DNA of 64,000 bases, taken from the NCBI RefSeq assembly GCF_010384365.1, contig NZ_CP048397.1, positions 4,402,001 through 4,466,000 on the forward strand, in the 5' to 3' direction. Below are positions 24,815 through 33,258 of this stretch, in pieces. The position numbers and the translations under genes are program-made. This DNA is from Streptomyces sp. S4.7 (lineage in GTDB: Bacteria; Actinomycetota; Actinomycetes; Streptomycetales; Streptomycetaceae). A model generated the notes under the pieces. It was not told the DNA's origin, searched no databases, and saw only the letters and a program-made list of their open reading frames with translations. The stretch's first letter is position 1. Each line of letters starts with the position of its first letter.

Positions 24815-26557
24815 GTGGCTCAGAGCACCGAGACCGACTGGGTCTCCCGTTTCGCGGACGATGTCATCGCCGAGTCGGAGCGGCGTGCGCCTGGCAAACC
24901 GGTCGTCGTCGCGTCCGGCATCTCCCCCTCCGGCCCCATCCACCTCGGCAATCTGCGCGAGGTCATGACACCGCACCTCGTCGCCGACGAGATCCGCAGG
25001 CGGGGGTACGAGGTCAGGCACCTCATCTCGTGGGACGACTACGACCGCTACCGCAAGGTCCCGGCCGGGGTCCCCGGGGTGGACACGTCCTGGGCCGAGC
25101 ACATCGGCAAGCCCCTGACGTCCGTGCCCGCGCCGGCCGGGTCCGCGTACCCGAACTGGGCCGAGCACTTCAAGGCGCAGCTGATCGAGTCGCTGGTGGA
25201 GCTGGGCGTCGAGTACGACGGGATCAGCCAGACCGAGAAGTATCTGGCGGGGACCTACCGCGAGCAGATCCTGCACGCGATGCGCCACCGTGGCGAGATC
25301 GACGCGATCCTCGGGCGCTACCGGACGAAGGACAAGGCGGCCGGCCCGCAGAAGAAGGCTCCCCAGCAGCAGAAGAAGGTCGACGAGGCCGAGCTGGAGG
25401 CCGCCGAGGGATCGGGCGCCGCCGACGAGGAAGACGGCGCCGGATCGTCCGGGTACTTCCCGTACAAGCCGTACTGCGGCAACGAGGGCTGCGGCAAGGA
25501 CCTGACGACCGTCACGGCGTACGACGACGAGACGACCGAGCTGACCTACGTCTGCCAGGACTGCGGATTCGAGGAGACCGTACGGCTCTCCGAGTTCAAC
25601 CGCGGCAAGCTGGTCTGGAAGGTCGACTGGCCGATGCGCTGGGCGTACGAGGGCGTGGTCTTCGAGCCTTCGGGTGTCGACCACTCGTCCCCCGGGTCGT
25701 CCTTCGTGGTCGGCGGGCAGATCGTGCGCGAGATCTTCGACGGTGTGCAGCCGATCGGGCCGATGTACGCGTTCGTGGGGATCTCCGGGATGGCGAAGAT
25801 GTCGTCCTCCAAGGGAGGCGTCCCGATCCCGGCCGACGCGCTGCGGATCATGGAGGCGCCGCTGCTGCGCTGGCTGTACGCGCGGCGCAGGCCCAACCAG
25901 TCCTTCAAGATCGCCTTCGACCAGGAGATCCAGCGGCTGTACGACGAGTGGGACGCCCTGGAGCGCAAGATCGCGGACGGGTCGGTGCAGGCGGCCGACG
26001 CGGCCGCGTACTCGCGGGCGACGCGTACGGCCGCCCGTGAGCTGCCGCGTACGCCGCGCGCGCTGCCGTACCGCACGCTGGCCTCCGTCGTGGACATCAC
26101 GGCGGGCGCCGAGGAGCAGACGCTGCGGATCCTCGGCGACCTGGACCCGGCCGACCCGCTGACCTCGCTGGACGAGGTGCGGCCCCGGCTGGACAGGGCG
26201 GAGAACTGGATCACCAGCCAGGTGCCGGCCGAGGCCCGGACGGTCGTCCGGAGCGAGCCCGACCGGGAGCTGCTGGACTCGCTGGACGAGCAGACGCGCG
26301 AGGCGCTGCGCCTGCTGCTGGCCGACCTGGACTCGCACTGGTCGCTGGACGGGCTCACGACGCTCGTCTACGGCGTTCCGAAGGTGCTGGCGGGGCTGGC
26401 GCCGGACGCGAAGCCCACGCCGGAACTGAAGGCCGCGCAGCGGTCGTTCTTCGCCGTGCTCTACCGGCTGCTGGTGAGCCGGGACACCGGCCCGCGGCTG
26501 CCGACGCTGCTGCTGGCGGTCGGGGCGGACCGGGTGCGGACGCTGCTGGGCGGCTGA
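24815..26557 (+). CDS. lysS: Class I (archaeal-type) lysyl-tRNA synthetase
   Basis: A 580-residue class I LysRS, unrelated to the common class II enzyme. HIGH box is PIHLGN (41-46) and the KMSKS box is AKMSSSKGG. A C-rich zinc-like region (CGNEGCG, CQDCGFEE) lies mid-protein, after a Lys/Gln then acidic, probably disordered insertion (about residues 172-212). The C-terminal half is the helical anticodon-binding domain. GTG 24815 is favoured because AAGGA precedes it and the protein then begins AQSTETDWVSRFADDV like its relatives; an in-frame ATG at 24752 lies within the promoter region. Confidence 0.93.
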   Translation: MAQSTETDWVSRFADDVIAESERRAPGKPVVVASGISPSGPIHLGNLREVMTPHLVADEIRRRGYEVRHLISWDDYDRYRKVPAGVPGVDTSWAEHIGKPLTSVPAPAGSAYPNWAEHFKAQLIESLVELGVEYDGISQTEKYLAGTYREQILHAMRHRGEIDAILGRYRTKDKAAGPQKKAPQQQKKVDEAELEAAEGSGAADEEDGAGSSGYFPYKPYCGNEGCGKDLTTVTAYDDETTELTYVCQDCGFEETVRLSEFNRGKLVWKVDWPMRWAYEGVVFEPSGVDHSSPGSSFVVGGQIVREIFDGVQPIGPMYAFVGISGMAKMSSSKGGVPIPADALRIMEAPLLRWLYARRRPNQSFKIAFDQEIQRLYDEWDALERKIADGSVQAADAAAYSRATRTAARELPRTPRALPYRTLASVVDITAGAEEQTLRILGDLDPADPLTSLDEVRPRLDRAENWITSQVPAEARTVVRSEPDRELLDSLDEQTREALRLLLADLDSHWSLDGLTTLVYGVPKVLAGLAPDAKPTPELKAAQRSFFAVLYRLLVSRDTGPRLPTLLLAVGADRVRTLLGG

Positions 26558-26577
26558 ATCGCTTCGTCGCCGGTGAG

Positions 26578-26607
26578 GGCCCTCGTCCGACTGATCGGAC
26601 GAGGGCC
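26578..26607 (+). terminator. Strong hairpin after lysS
   Basis: A perfect 13-bp stem GGCCCTCGTCCGA / TCGGACGAGGGCC with loop CTGA, 20 bp past the lysS stop. Confidence 0.85.
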
Positions 26608-26788
26608 TTCGCCGTGTCGGCGCTCGGCGTCGCCGGACGCGCGCTCAGTGACGGCGACCGGGGTCCGGCGCACACCGTCGTCGGCGGTCCGCCCACCGCG
26701 CTGCCGGTGCTCGCCGTGGTGGGCGCGGTGCCGGCCACATGGAGGGAGGTGGGCGCGGGCAACGTGTCCGGGAGACCCCGTGGCCGTG

Positions 26789-26810
26789 ATACTAATACCG
26801 GTATAAGTAT
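26789..26810. promoter_or_regulatory. AT-rich 22-bp palindrome in the map promoter
   Basis: Arms ATACTAATACC and GGTATAAGTAT form a near-perfect palindrome (one symmetric mismatch pair), unusually AT-rich for this genome, 33 bp before the map start. Very likely an operator; the cognate repressor is not adjacent. Confidence 0.6.
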
Positions 26811-26843
26811 TGGATTGTGTCGCATCGCAAGGAGTCATGGCGC

Positions 26844-27611
26844 ATGGTGGAGATCAAGACCGACACGGCACTGGAGAAGATGCGTGAAGCCGGACGCGTG
26901 GTGGGCCGGGCCCTCGAAGCCGCCCGTGGAGCGGCGGCCGTCGGGGTCAGCCTGCGCGAGCTCGACCGGGCCGCCCACACCGTCCTGACCAAGGCCGGGG
27001 CGCGTTCCCCGTTCCTCGGCTACCGGCCCTCCTTCGCGCCCACCCCGTTCCCGGCGGTGATCTGCGCCTCCGTCAACGACGCCCTCGTGCACGGCATCCC
27101 CGACGACTACCGTCTGCGCGACGGCGACCTGGTCAGCATCGACTGCGGGGCCGAACTCGGCGGCTGGACCGGCGACGCCGCGATCAGCTTCATCGTCGGC
27201 ACTCCCCGCCCCGCCGACCTGGAACTCATCGCCGCCACCGAGCGGGCGCTGGACGCCGGGATCGCCGCCGCCACCGTCGGCAACCGGATCGGCGACATCG
27301 CCCACGCCATCAGCACCGTCGCCCGCGCCGTCGACTGCGGCATGCCGACCGACTTCGGCGGCCACGGCATCGGACGGCAGATGCACGAGGACCCGCACGT
27401 CCCCAACTACGGGCGGCCCGGCCGGGGATTCCCCCTGCGGCACGGTCTCACCCTCGCCATCGAACCCATGCTCATGGCCGGAGGGCGGAGCGAATACCGC
27501 ACCGACCCGGACGGCTGGACCCTGCGCACGATCGACGGCAGCCGCGCCGCGCACGTCGAGCACACCATCGCCGTCACCGAGGACGGCCCGCGCATCCTCA
27601 CCCTGCCGTGA
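26844..27611 (+). CDS. map: Type I methionine aminopeptidase (accessory copy)
   Basis: A 255-residue metallopeptidase that removes N-terminal methionine. All five metal ligands are visible: Asp100, Asp111, His174, Glu207 and Glu239, plus substrate His83 in LVHGIP. ATG 26844 has AAGGAG nine bases upstream; a GTG at 26817 would put the ribosome binding site inside the gene. Streptomyces usually carry another map in the ribosomal protein cluster, so this stand-alone copy under an AT-rich palindrome is probably a regulated spare. Its stop codon lies in the first unit of an 8-bp tandem repeat. Confidence 0.92.
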   Translation: MVEIKTDTALEKMREAGRVVGRALEAARGAAAVGVSLRELDRAAHTVLTKAGARSPFLGYRPSFAPTPFPAVICASVNDALVHGIPDDYRLRDGDLVSIDCGAELGGWTGDAAISFIVGTPRPADLELIAATERALDAGIAAATVGNRIGDIAHAISTVARAVDCGMPTDFGGHGIGRQMHEDPHVPNYGRPGRGFPLRHGLTLAIEPMLMAGGRSEYRTDPDGWTLRTIDGSRAAHVEHTIAVTEDGPRILTLP

Positions 27612-27654
27612 CCGCGTGACCGCGTGACCGCGTGACCGCGTGACCGCGTGACCG
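27608..27654. repeat. 8-bp tandem repeat, 5.9 copies
   Basis: The unit GTGACCGC occurs five times in full plus seven bases of a sixth, spanning the gap between the map stop and the stop of the convergent gene. Confidence 0.95.
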
Positions 27655-27657
27655 GCG

Positions 27658-29097
27658 CTAGGCGATGTGCTCGGAGTCCTGGGCGTCCAGTTCTTCCTGG
27701 TAGCGACGCGTGAAGTCCTTCACGTAACCGCGCATGGAACTCTCGCTCAACGGGCCGCCCGTGCGCCCCGTCACGCCGTACAGGTCCTGCAGGTAGACCG
27801 CGAGCTGGCGGGTGTTGGGCATGCCCTGACGCTCGCTGACGTACCTCCGGAAGGCGTTGTAGTACGCCTCCTCACGGGACATGCCCTCGGGGAGCTTGGG
27901 GGTGGGGACTTCCTCCGGCTCCGGTGCGGGCTCGGGCTCGAAGTCGGGCTCGAAATCGGCCACGGGCTGCGGGCCGAGGGGGCGGCGGGGCGGGAACTGC
28001 TGTGCGGGCTGGGCCTGCTGGGCCGCCTGCTGCTGAGGTTGCCGCTCCTCGGGCCGGGGCTGCTCGTCCTCGTACCGCTCGGCCTCGTACTGCTCGTACT
28101 GCTGCTGGGCCTGCTCGTACTGCTCGTACTGCTGCTGTTCGTACTGCTGCGGGTCGAAGTCGGGGTCGTACGCGCCCTGGTACGGGCCCTCGGGCGCGCG
28201 CGGGGCGGCGAACCAGGGGTTCTCGTGGGCGGCGGGCGCCTCCATGTCCTGCCGCTGGTTCTCCCTCGCCCACTGCTCCTCCTTCTGGAGCTGGATCCAC
28301 TCCTCCTCCGTCAGCTCCCGCTCCTGCTCCCGCTGTGCCTGCGGGAGTTCGGTCGCGTGCGCGGGCTCGATCGCCGTCGCGGTCGCAGGCGCCGGCGGGA
28401 GCAGGGCCGGTTCGATGCCCGCCGCGGCGAGACCGGCCGGGCCGGTGTCCGCGAGCGGGACGCCGTACTTCGCGAGCCGCAGCGGCATCATCGCCTCGAT
28501 GGGCGCCTTGCGGCGCCAGTTGCGGCCGTAGCGCGCCTGGAGGCGGGCCTGGTAGATGAGCCGGTCCTGTTCGAGCTGGATGATGTCCTCGTAACTGCGG
28601 ATCTCCCACAGCTTCATCCGGCGCCACAGCTTGAACGTCGGGACGGGCGAGAGCAGCCAGCGGGTGAGGCGGACGCCCTCCATGTGCTTGTCGGCGGTGA
28701 TGTCCGCGATCCGGCCGACCGCGTGGCGGGCCGCCTCGACCGAGACGACGAACAGGATCGGGATCACCGCGTGCATGCCCACGCCGAGCGGGTCGGGCCA
28801 GGCGGCGGCGCCGTTGAAGGCGATGGTCGCGGCGGTGAGCAGCCAGGCGGTCTGGCGCAGGAGCGGGAACGGGATCCGCATCCAGGTCAGCAGCAGGTCG
28901 AGCGCGAGCAGGACGCAGATGCCCGCGTCGATGCCGATCGGGAAGACGATCGAGAACTGCCCGAAGCCCTTCTTCTCGGCGAGGTCGCGCACGGCGGAGT
29001 ACGACCCCGCGAAACCGATCGCGGCGATGAGAACCGCGCCGGCGACGACGACGCCGATGAGTATTCGGTGCGTGCGAGTGAGCTGCATCGCGGCCAC
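27658..29097 (-). CDS. DUF2637 (SpdB2-like) membrane protein
   Basis: A 479-residue protein. The first 120 or so residues hold four transmembrane helices (ILIGVVVAGAVLIAAIGFAG; IDAGICVLLALDLLLTW; WLLTAATIAFNGAAAW; HAVIPILFVVSVEAA), the DUF2637 domain related to plasmid-spread proteins SpdB. The cytoplasmic part has a basic helical region (about 135-190), a Gln/Tyr/Glu-rich segment with QQYEQ-type repeats, and a C-terminal helical domain (EEAYYNAFRRYVSERQGMP, SSMRGYVKDFTRRY) that resembles a winged helix. GTG 29097 is preferred over ATG 29088 because GGGAGGGG lies six bases before it. Stands alone; function unknown, no transfer genes nearby. Confidence 0.75.
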   Translation of the reverse strand: MAAMQLTRTHRILIGVVVAGAVLIAAIGFAGSYSAVRDLAEKKGFGQFSIVFPIGIDAGICVLLALDLLLTWMRIPFPLLRQTAWLLTAATIAFNGAAAWPDPLGVGMHAVIPILFVVSVEAARHAVGRIADITADKHMEGVRLTRWLLSPVPTFKLWRRMKLWEIRSYEDIIQLEQDRLIYQARLQARYGRNWRRKAPIEAMMPLRLAKYGVPLADTGPAGLAAAGIEPALLPPAPATATAIEPAHATELPQAQREQERELTEEEWIQLQKEEQWARENQRQDMEAPAAHENPWFAAPRAPEGPYQGAYDPDFDPQQYEQQQYEQYEQAQQQYEQYEAERYEDEQPRPEERQPQQQAAQQAQPAQQFPPRRPLGPQPVADFEPDFEPEPAPEPEEVPTPKLPEGMSREEAYYNAFRRYVSERQGMPNTRQLAVYLQDLYGVTGRTGGPLSESSMRGYVKDFTRRYQEELDAQDSEHIA

Positions 29098-29297
29098 CCG
29101 TGGCCCCTCCCGTCCTGGACATCTGGCGGGGCACAGCCTGGCACATGTGTGCGGATGCTGTGTCCCGGGGAGCCTTGCGGCGCCGGGGAGTTGGAGTCCG
29201 GGGGTGGTGCGGTGGGGTTTTTTGTCCTTAATCGCCGGGCGGACTTCGGTGGTGCGGGGGCGCGACCGGGCGGACCGGCGGGCGCCCCCGGGCCGGT

Positions 29298-30041
29298 CTA
29301 CCGCGCCGCGGCCGGAACGGCCGCCACCGCTTCCTTCGTCGCCTTCGTGGCGCCCTTCACCAGGTCCGACGCCGCCGGGGACTTCGCGCCCGCGTAGCCC
29401 GCGCCGTTGTACGTGAGTGTGATGACCACGTTCTCCGAGCGCGCCACGACCGTCGCGTAGCCGAACGTCTCGCCCGTCTTCGACAGGCTGTATGTGATTG
29501 CCGTCGCCTCCGTGCCGACGCCCGCCGCCGGGGTCGCCTTCGTGCCCTTCGCCCCCTCGGTGGCGCGCGCCTTGGTGACCTCCTTCTTGTAGTACTCCGC
29601 GGCGCGGTCCTGGCCCGAGCCGATGCCCTCCTCGGAGTCGTACCGCATGAAGGAGATGTCCAGCCAGCGGTACTGCGAGCCCTTGACGCCGTTGTCGTCC
29701 AGACCGTTCCACGAGCAGCTGCCGCGCGTCGTTATGTCCGAGGACTTGCCCGCCGAGCCCGACTTGTCCTTCGCCTTGGGCACCAGGTCCGCCGTCGTCT
29801 TCGCGGCGATCGCCTTGCAGGGATCGGCGGGCAGGGACGTGAACTTCGCGGGAGCGACCTTCGTCGCCTCCTTCGACGCCGAGGCGGCCGGCTTGTCCTT
29901 GCCGCTGTCGGAGTCCGGGTCCGAGTCGGAGTCGGAGGAGCAGCCCGCGGCGACGATCATGACCGGAACGGCCGCGCAGGCGAGCATGCGCAGACGGGTG
30001 CGGGTGCGGGAGCGGCTGGGTCGCGGGGCTGATCGCTGCAT
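29298..30041 (-). CDS. DUF3558 lipoprotein
   Basis: A 247-residue lipoprotein with an Arg-rich N-terminus, hydrophobic helix and lipobox VAAGC (Cys about 35). After an Asp/Ser-rich linker the domain shows the DUF3558 pattern: LPADPCKAIAAKTTADLVPK, then GSCSWNGLDDNG, with two cysteines. These are surface proteins of unknown role in actinobacteria. A second DUF3558 lipoprotein lies 124 bp upstream on the same strand, so the pair looks like an old duplication. ATG 30041 chosen for the signal peptide. Confidence 0.82.
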   Translation of the reverse strand: MQRSAPRPSRSRTRTRLRMLACAAVPVMIVAAGCSSDSDSDPDSDSGKDKPAASASKEATKVAPAKFTSLPADPCKAIAAKTTADLVPKAKDKSGSAGKSSDITTRGSCSWNGLDDNGVKGSQYRWLDISFMRYDSEEGIGSGQDRAAEYYKKEVTKARATEGAKGTKATPAAGVGTEATAITYSLSKTGETFGYATVVARSENVVITLTYNGAGYAGAKSPAASDLVKGATKATKEAVAAVPAAAR

Positions 30042-30165
30042 GGTTCCTTCACTCGGTAGTCGTACGGTCCGATCGGCCACGGTAACCGCCCGGGGCGTGG
30101 CCAGGGGGCCGGGCGGCGGACTCGGCCCGGGATGGACGCCCGGCCCGGACGCGGCCCCGGACCCT

Positions 30166-30966
30166 CTACTCGTTGAGCTGGTCGGCCAGCTTCCGGGCCA
30201 GTCCCCGGGCCTTTTCCTGCAGTTCCTTGCTGTCGGGGACCGTCGTGGAGTGGGCCGGCTGCTCCGCGTACCGCACCGTCACGACCACATTCGATGTGCG
30301 AAAGACCACGCTGACCGTACGGCGCTTGGCGGCCGAACCGGACGCCGCGTAGACGTCGTCCACGAAGGCCGCGTCGCCGAGGTCGTCCAGCAGGCGGGGC
30401 TGGAGGCCGGGGGGTGTCGTCGCGGCGTTGGGGGTCTTGCCGGGGGAGGGCGAACCGGACGGGTCCGTGTCCTCGCTCGCGTCGTCGGTGTCGTCGCCCG
30501 GGCCGCCGCCCGCGCCGGCGGCGGGAGGCGGCAGGGTGGCGCCGTCCTCCTTCTTCGCGTAGACCTCCTGCGCCTTGTCGGCGTCGCTCACCGCCGGGTC
30601 GTAGGACACGACGCGCTCGACGTCGATCACCAGGTTGTGCGAGGCGTCCGGGGAGTCGGCCGTCCACGCGCACCCGACGCGGCGGTCGGTGTCGTACGTC
30701 ACGGCCGCCGTGCCCTTGTACGCCTTCTCCCGCTGCTCCTCGGGGAGCTGGGCGACGCCCGGCAGCAGATCCCGCAGCGTGGCGGGGTCCACGGAACCGC
30801 ACGGCTCGCGCAGGGTGCGGTACTTGCCCGGAGGCGCGGTGGTCGTCGTCGGGACACCGGCCTTGTCGTCGATGTCGGAGCCGTCGCCACCGGTGCCGGA
30901 AGTACAACCCGCGACGAGAGTCACGAGCAGCGCCGCCAGGCCGGGTACGTACGCCTTTCGCTGCAC
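30166..30966 (-). CDS. DUF3558 lipoprotein
   Basis: A 266-residue lipoprotein with signal peptide and lipobox VAGC (about 17-20). The mature domain reads CGSVDPATLRDLLPGV and VGCAWTADSPDASHNLVID, as in DUF3558 proteins, interrupted by a Gly/Asp/Pro-rich insert (about 165-195). GTG 30966 has AAGGAG upstream (9-nt spacing); an ATG at 30999 lacks one. Same orientation as the DUF3558 gene at 29298. Confidence 0.82.
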   Translation of the reverse strand: MQRKAYVPGLAALLVTLVAGCTSGTGGDGSDIDDKAGVPTTTTAPPGKYRTLREPCGSVDPATLRDLLPGVAQLPEEQREKAYKGTAAVTYDTDRRVGCAWTADSPDASHNLVIDVERVVSYDPAVSDADKAQEVYAKKEDGATLPPPAAGAGGGPGDDTDDASEDTDPSGSPSPGKTPNAATTPPGLQPRLLDDLGDAAFVDDVYAASGSAAKRRTVSVVFRTSNVVVTVRYAEQPAHSTTVPDSKELQEKARGLARKLADQLNE

Positions 30967-31231
30967 GGTCCCGGGCTCCTTTCTACGCGATGTGGACATG
31001 AGTTCTAAGCGGTCGTACTGATGAGAACTACGCAGGTGCCGTGCTGGTTCCACGTACGGCACAACTGGCGAGTTCACGCGAAAAGCGTTTGCCGCCGCAT
31101 GGCGTGCGGTGGAGACAATGTGTACCTCACGCATTGCCGTGGATGCCGGTCCGCTGTCTGATTTGGCGGCCCTGGTTCCGGTTTTTGCGCTATCAGACTT
31201 TCGGGAAGATTTTCGGGGGAATCGAGGAACT

Positions 31232-32413
31232 ATGTCGTACGTGGAAGTGCCGGGCGAGAAGGTCCCCATCCGTATGTGGACGGACCCGGCCTCGGTTGAG
31301 GACGTGGCGATGCGGCAGCTGCGAAACGTGGCGACGCTGCCCTGGATCAAGGGCCTCGCGGTCATGCCGGACGTCCACTTCGGCAAGGGCGCGACGGTCG
31401 GCTCGGTCATCGCGATGCAGGGCGCGGTCTGCCCGGCCGCGGTGGGTGTGGACATCGGCTGCGGCATGTCGGCGGTCAAGACGTCCCTGACGTCGAACGA
31501 TCTGCCGGGGGACCTGTCGCGGCTGCGGTCCAGGATCGAGCAGGCGATTCCGGTGGGGCGGGGGATGCATGACGATCTGGTGGAGCCCGACTCGATCGGC
31601 GCCGGCTGGGACGACTTCTGGACGCGGTTCGAAGGGATCGCCGACGCGGTCAAGTTCCGTCAGCAGCGGGCTGTGAGGCAGATGGGAACACTCGGCTCGG
31701 GAAACCACTTTGTCGAGTTCTGTATTGATTCGACGGGATCTGTCTGGTTGATGCTGCACTCCGGCTCCCGGAACATCGGCAACGAGCTGGCGGACTTCCA
31801 CATCGGTGTGGCGCAGGGCCTTCCGCACAACCAGGACCTGATCGACCGCGACCTCGCGGTCTTCGTCGCGGACACCCCTCAGATGCGGGCGTACCGCAAC
31901 GACCTGTTCTGGGCGCAGGAGTACGCGAGTTACAACCGCGCGGTGATGATGGACCTCTTCAAGAACGTCGTCCGCAAGGAGTTCAAGAAGGCGAAGGTCA
32001 CCTTCGATCCCGTCATCTCCTGTCACCACAACTACGTCTCCGAGGAGCGCTACGACGGCATGGACCTGCTGGTCACCCGCAAGGGCGCGATCCGCGCCGG
32101 GAGTGGTGACTACGGGATCATCCCCGGCTCGATGGGCACGGGTTCGTACATCGTGAAGGGCCTGGGCAACGAGGCGTCCTTCAATTCGGCCTCCCACGGA
32201 GCCGGCCGCAAGATGAGCCGGAACGCCGCGCGCCGGAAGTTCTCGGTGCGGGACCTGGAGGACCAGACGCGGGGCGTGGAGTGCCGTAAGGACTCCGGCG
32301 TCGTGGACGAGATCCCGGGTGCGTACAAGCCGATCGAGAAGGTCATCGACCAGCAGAGGGACCTGGTCGAGGTGGTGGCGAAGCTCAAGCAGGTGGTCTG
32401 CGTGAAGGGCTGA
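31232..32413 (+). CDS. rtcB: RtcB-family RNA ligase
   Basis: A 393-residue RNA ligase that joins 2',3'-cyclic phosphate or 3'-phosphate ends to 5'-OH ends using GTP and manganese, acting in RNA repair. Metal and active-site residues are visible: DIGCGM (74-79, Cys77), GNHF (157-160), HSGSR (176-180), HHN (265-267) and the guanylated histidine in SASHGAGRKMSR (His322). ATG 31232 follows a GAGGAA-type site. No archease or tRNA gene is beside it. The 265 bp upstream hold a GTGCCGT/ACGGCAC inverted repeat (from 31037), a possible regulatory site. Confidence 0.93.
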   Translation: MSYVEVPGEKVPIRMWTDPASVEDVAMRQLRNVATLPWIKGLAVMPDVHFGKGATVGSVIAMQGAVCPAAVGVDIGCGMSAVKTSLTSNDLPGDLSRLRSRIEQAIPVGRGMHDDLVEPDSIGAGWDDFWTRFEGIADAVKFRQQRAVRQMGTLGSGNHFVEFCIDSTGSVWLMLHSGSRNIGNELADFHIGVAQGLPHNQDLIDRDLAVFVADTPQMRAYRNDLFWAQEYASYNRAVMMDLFKNVVRKEFKKAKVTFDPVISCHHNYVSEERYDGMDLLVTRKGAIRAGSGDYGIIPGSMGTGSYIVKGLGNEASFNSASHGAGRKMSRNAARRKFSVRDLEDQTRGVECRKDSGVVDEIPGAYKPIEKVIDQQRDLVEVVAKLKQVVCVKG

Positions 32414-32432
32414 CGGCCACCGTTCGGGGGGA

Positions 32433-32464
32433 TGTGGGGGCACCGCGCACGCGGTGCCCCCACA
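32433..32464 (+). terminator. Perfect 14-bp hairpin after rtcB
   Basis: TGTGGGGGCACCGC, loop GCAC, GCGGTGCCCCCACA. The right arm is repeated once more just downstream (ACGCGGTGCCCCC at about 32466), a partial duplication. Confidence 0.85.
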
Positions 32465-32487
32465 TACGCGGTGCCCCCGCATACGCG

Positions 32488-33045
32488 TCACGGCTCGGGC
32501 GGGTGGGCGGTCCGGGACGAGGCCCGGTAGGCGCGGTGGGTCAGGCCGATTTCCGCGACGTTCTTCGTCAGTTCGAAGTTGAGCCAGCTCGCCACATGGA
32601 CCAGCTCCACGTTCTCGCCCCAGGGCAGACCCGCCGTCCGGGACTTCGAGTCGAGATCGGCGTCGGTGAGCCGGAGCAGTTCCGTGCGCCAGGCGTCCTT
32701 CAGGGAGTTCAGCCAGGTGATCGTGGCGTCCGTGGTGCCCGGCCAGTGGATGGACTCGCGGGGCGGGGCTCCCGGGCCGAAGCAGTGGGTGAGGGTGGTC
32801 GTCCACCAGTAGCCGATGTGCCAGGTCAGCCAGCCGATCGAGGTGCTGGGGACCGGGTCGGGCTCCGGGACCTGCCAGTCGGCCACCCAGTTGCCCTCGG
32901 CGTCCGGGCGGACCGTCCAGCAGTCGGGGGACGGTTCCCAGAGGCAGGCCCGGTCGTCCAGGTCCGTGAGGTAGTACTCGAACAGCGCCCAGGCCATGTC
33001 GAGTTGGCGCACCAGCAGGTCAACGCGGGGGACAGTCGTCGTCAT
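32488..33045 (-). CDS. DinB-superfamily protein
   Basis: A 185-residue four-helix protein of the DinB/YfiT superfamily. Histidines in SIGWLTWHIGYWWTTTL (about 69-85) and ELVHVASWLNFELTKN (about 146-161) fit the metal-binding positions. Members are often thiol-dependent (mycothiol or similar) transferases. The substrate is unknown. Faces rtcB convergently. Confidence 0.75.
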   Translation of the reverse strand: MTTTVPRVDLLVRQLDMAWALFEYYLTDLDDRACLWEPSPDCWTVRPDAEGNWVADWQVPEPDPVPSTSIGWLTWHIGYWWTTTLTHCFGPGAPPRESIHWPGTTDATITWLNSLKDAWRTELLRLTDADLDSKSRTAGLPWGENVELVHVASWLNFELTKNVAEIGLTHRAYRASSRTAHPPEP

Positions 33046-33258
33046 GACGGTGAGCGTTCCACCGGGGTCGCGGGGCGGGCAAACGATTTGCCGCCGTCGC
33101 GACGGGCGTTGGCCGCGCGGCCGGGAGGGACCTCGTGGGTTGCGGGTCGTCCCGGCCCCGGCGGGCGGTGAGACGCTTGCGCCGTACAGCTTCCTCGTCG
33201 GTCCACGGTGTGGTGTTCACTGGCCTCAGCCGACCTCCGAGCTGGGAGAACCACCTTC

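Noticed and set aside
22938..24968. 676-residue plus-strand frame opposite argS
   Set aside because: Antisense shadow of argS, which has clear HIGH-box and anticodon domains.
27608..27654. CRISPR-like array
   Set aside because: Units are 8 bp with no spacers; this is a simple tandem repeat.
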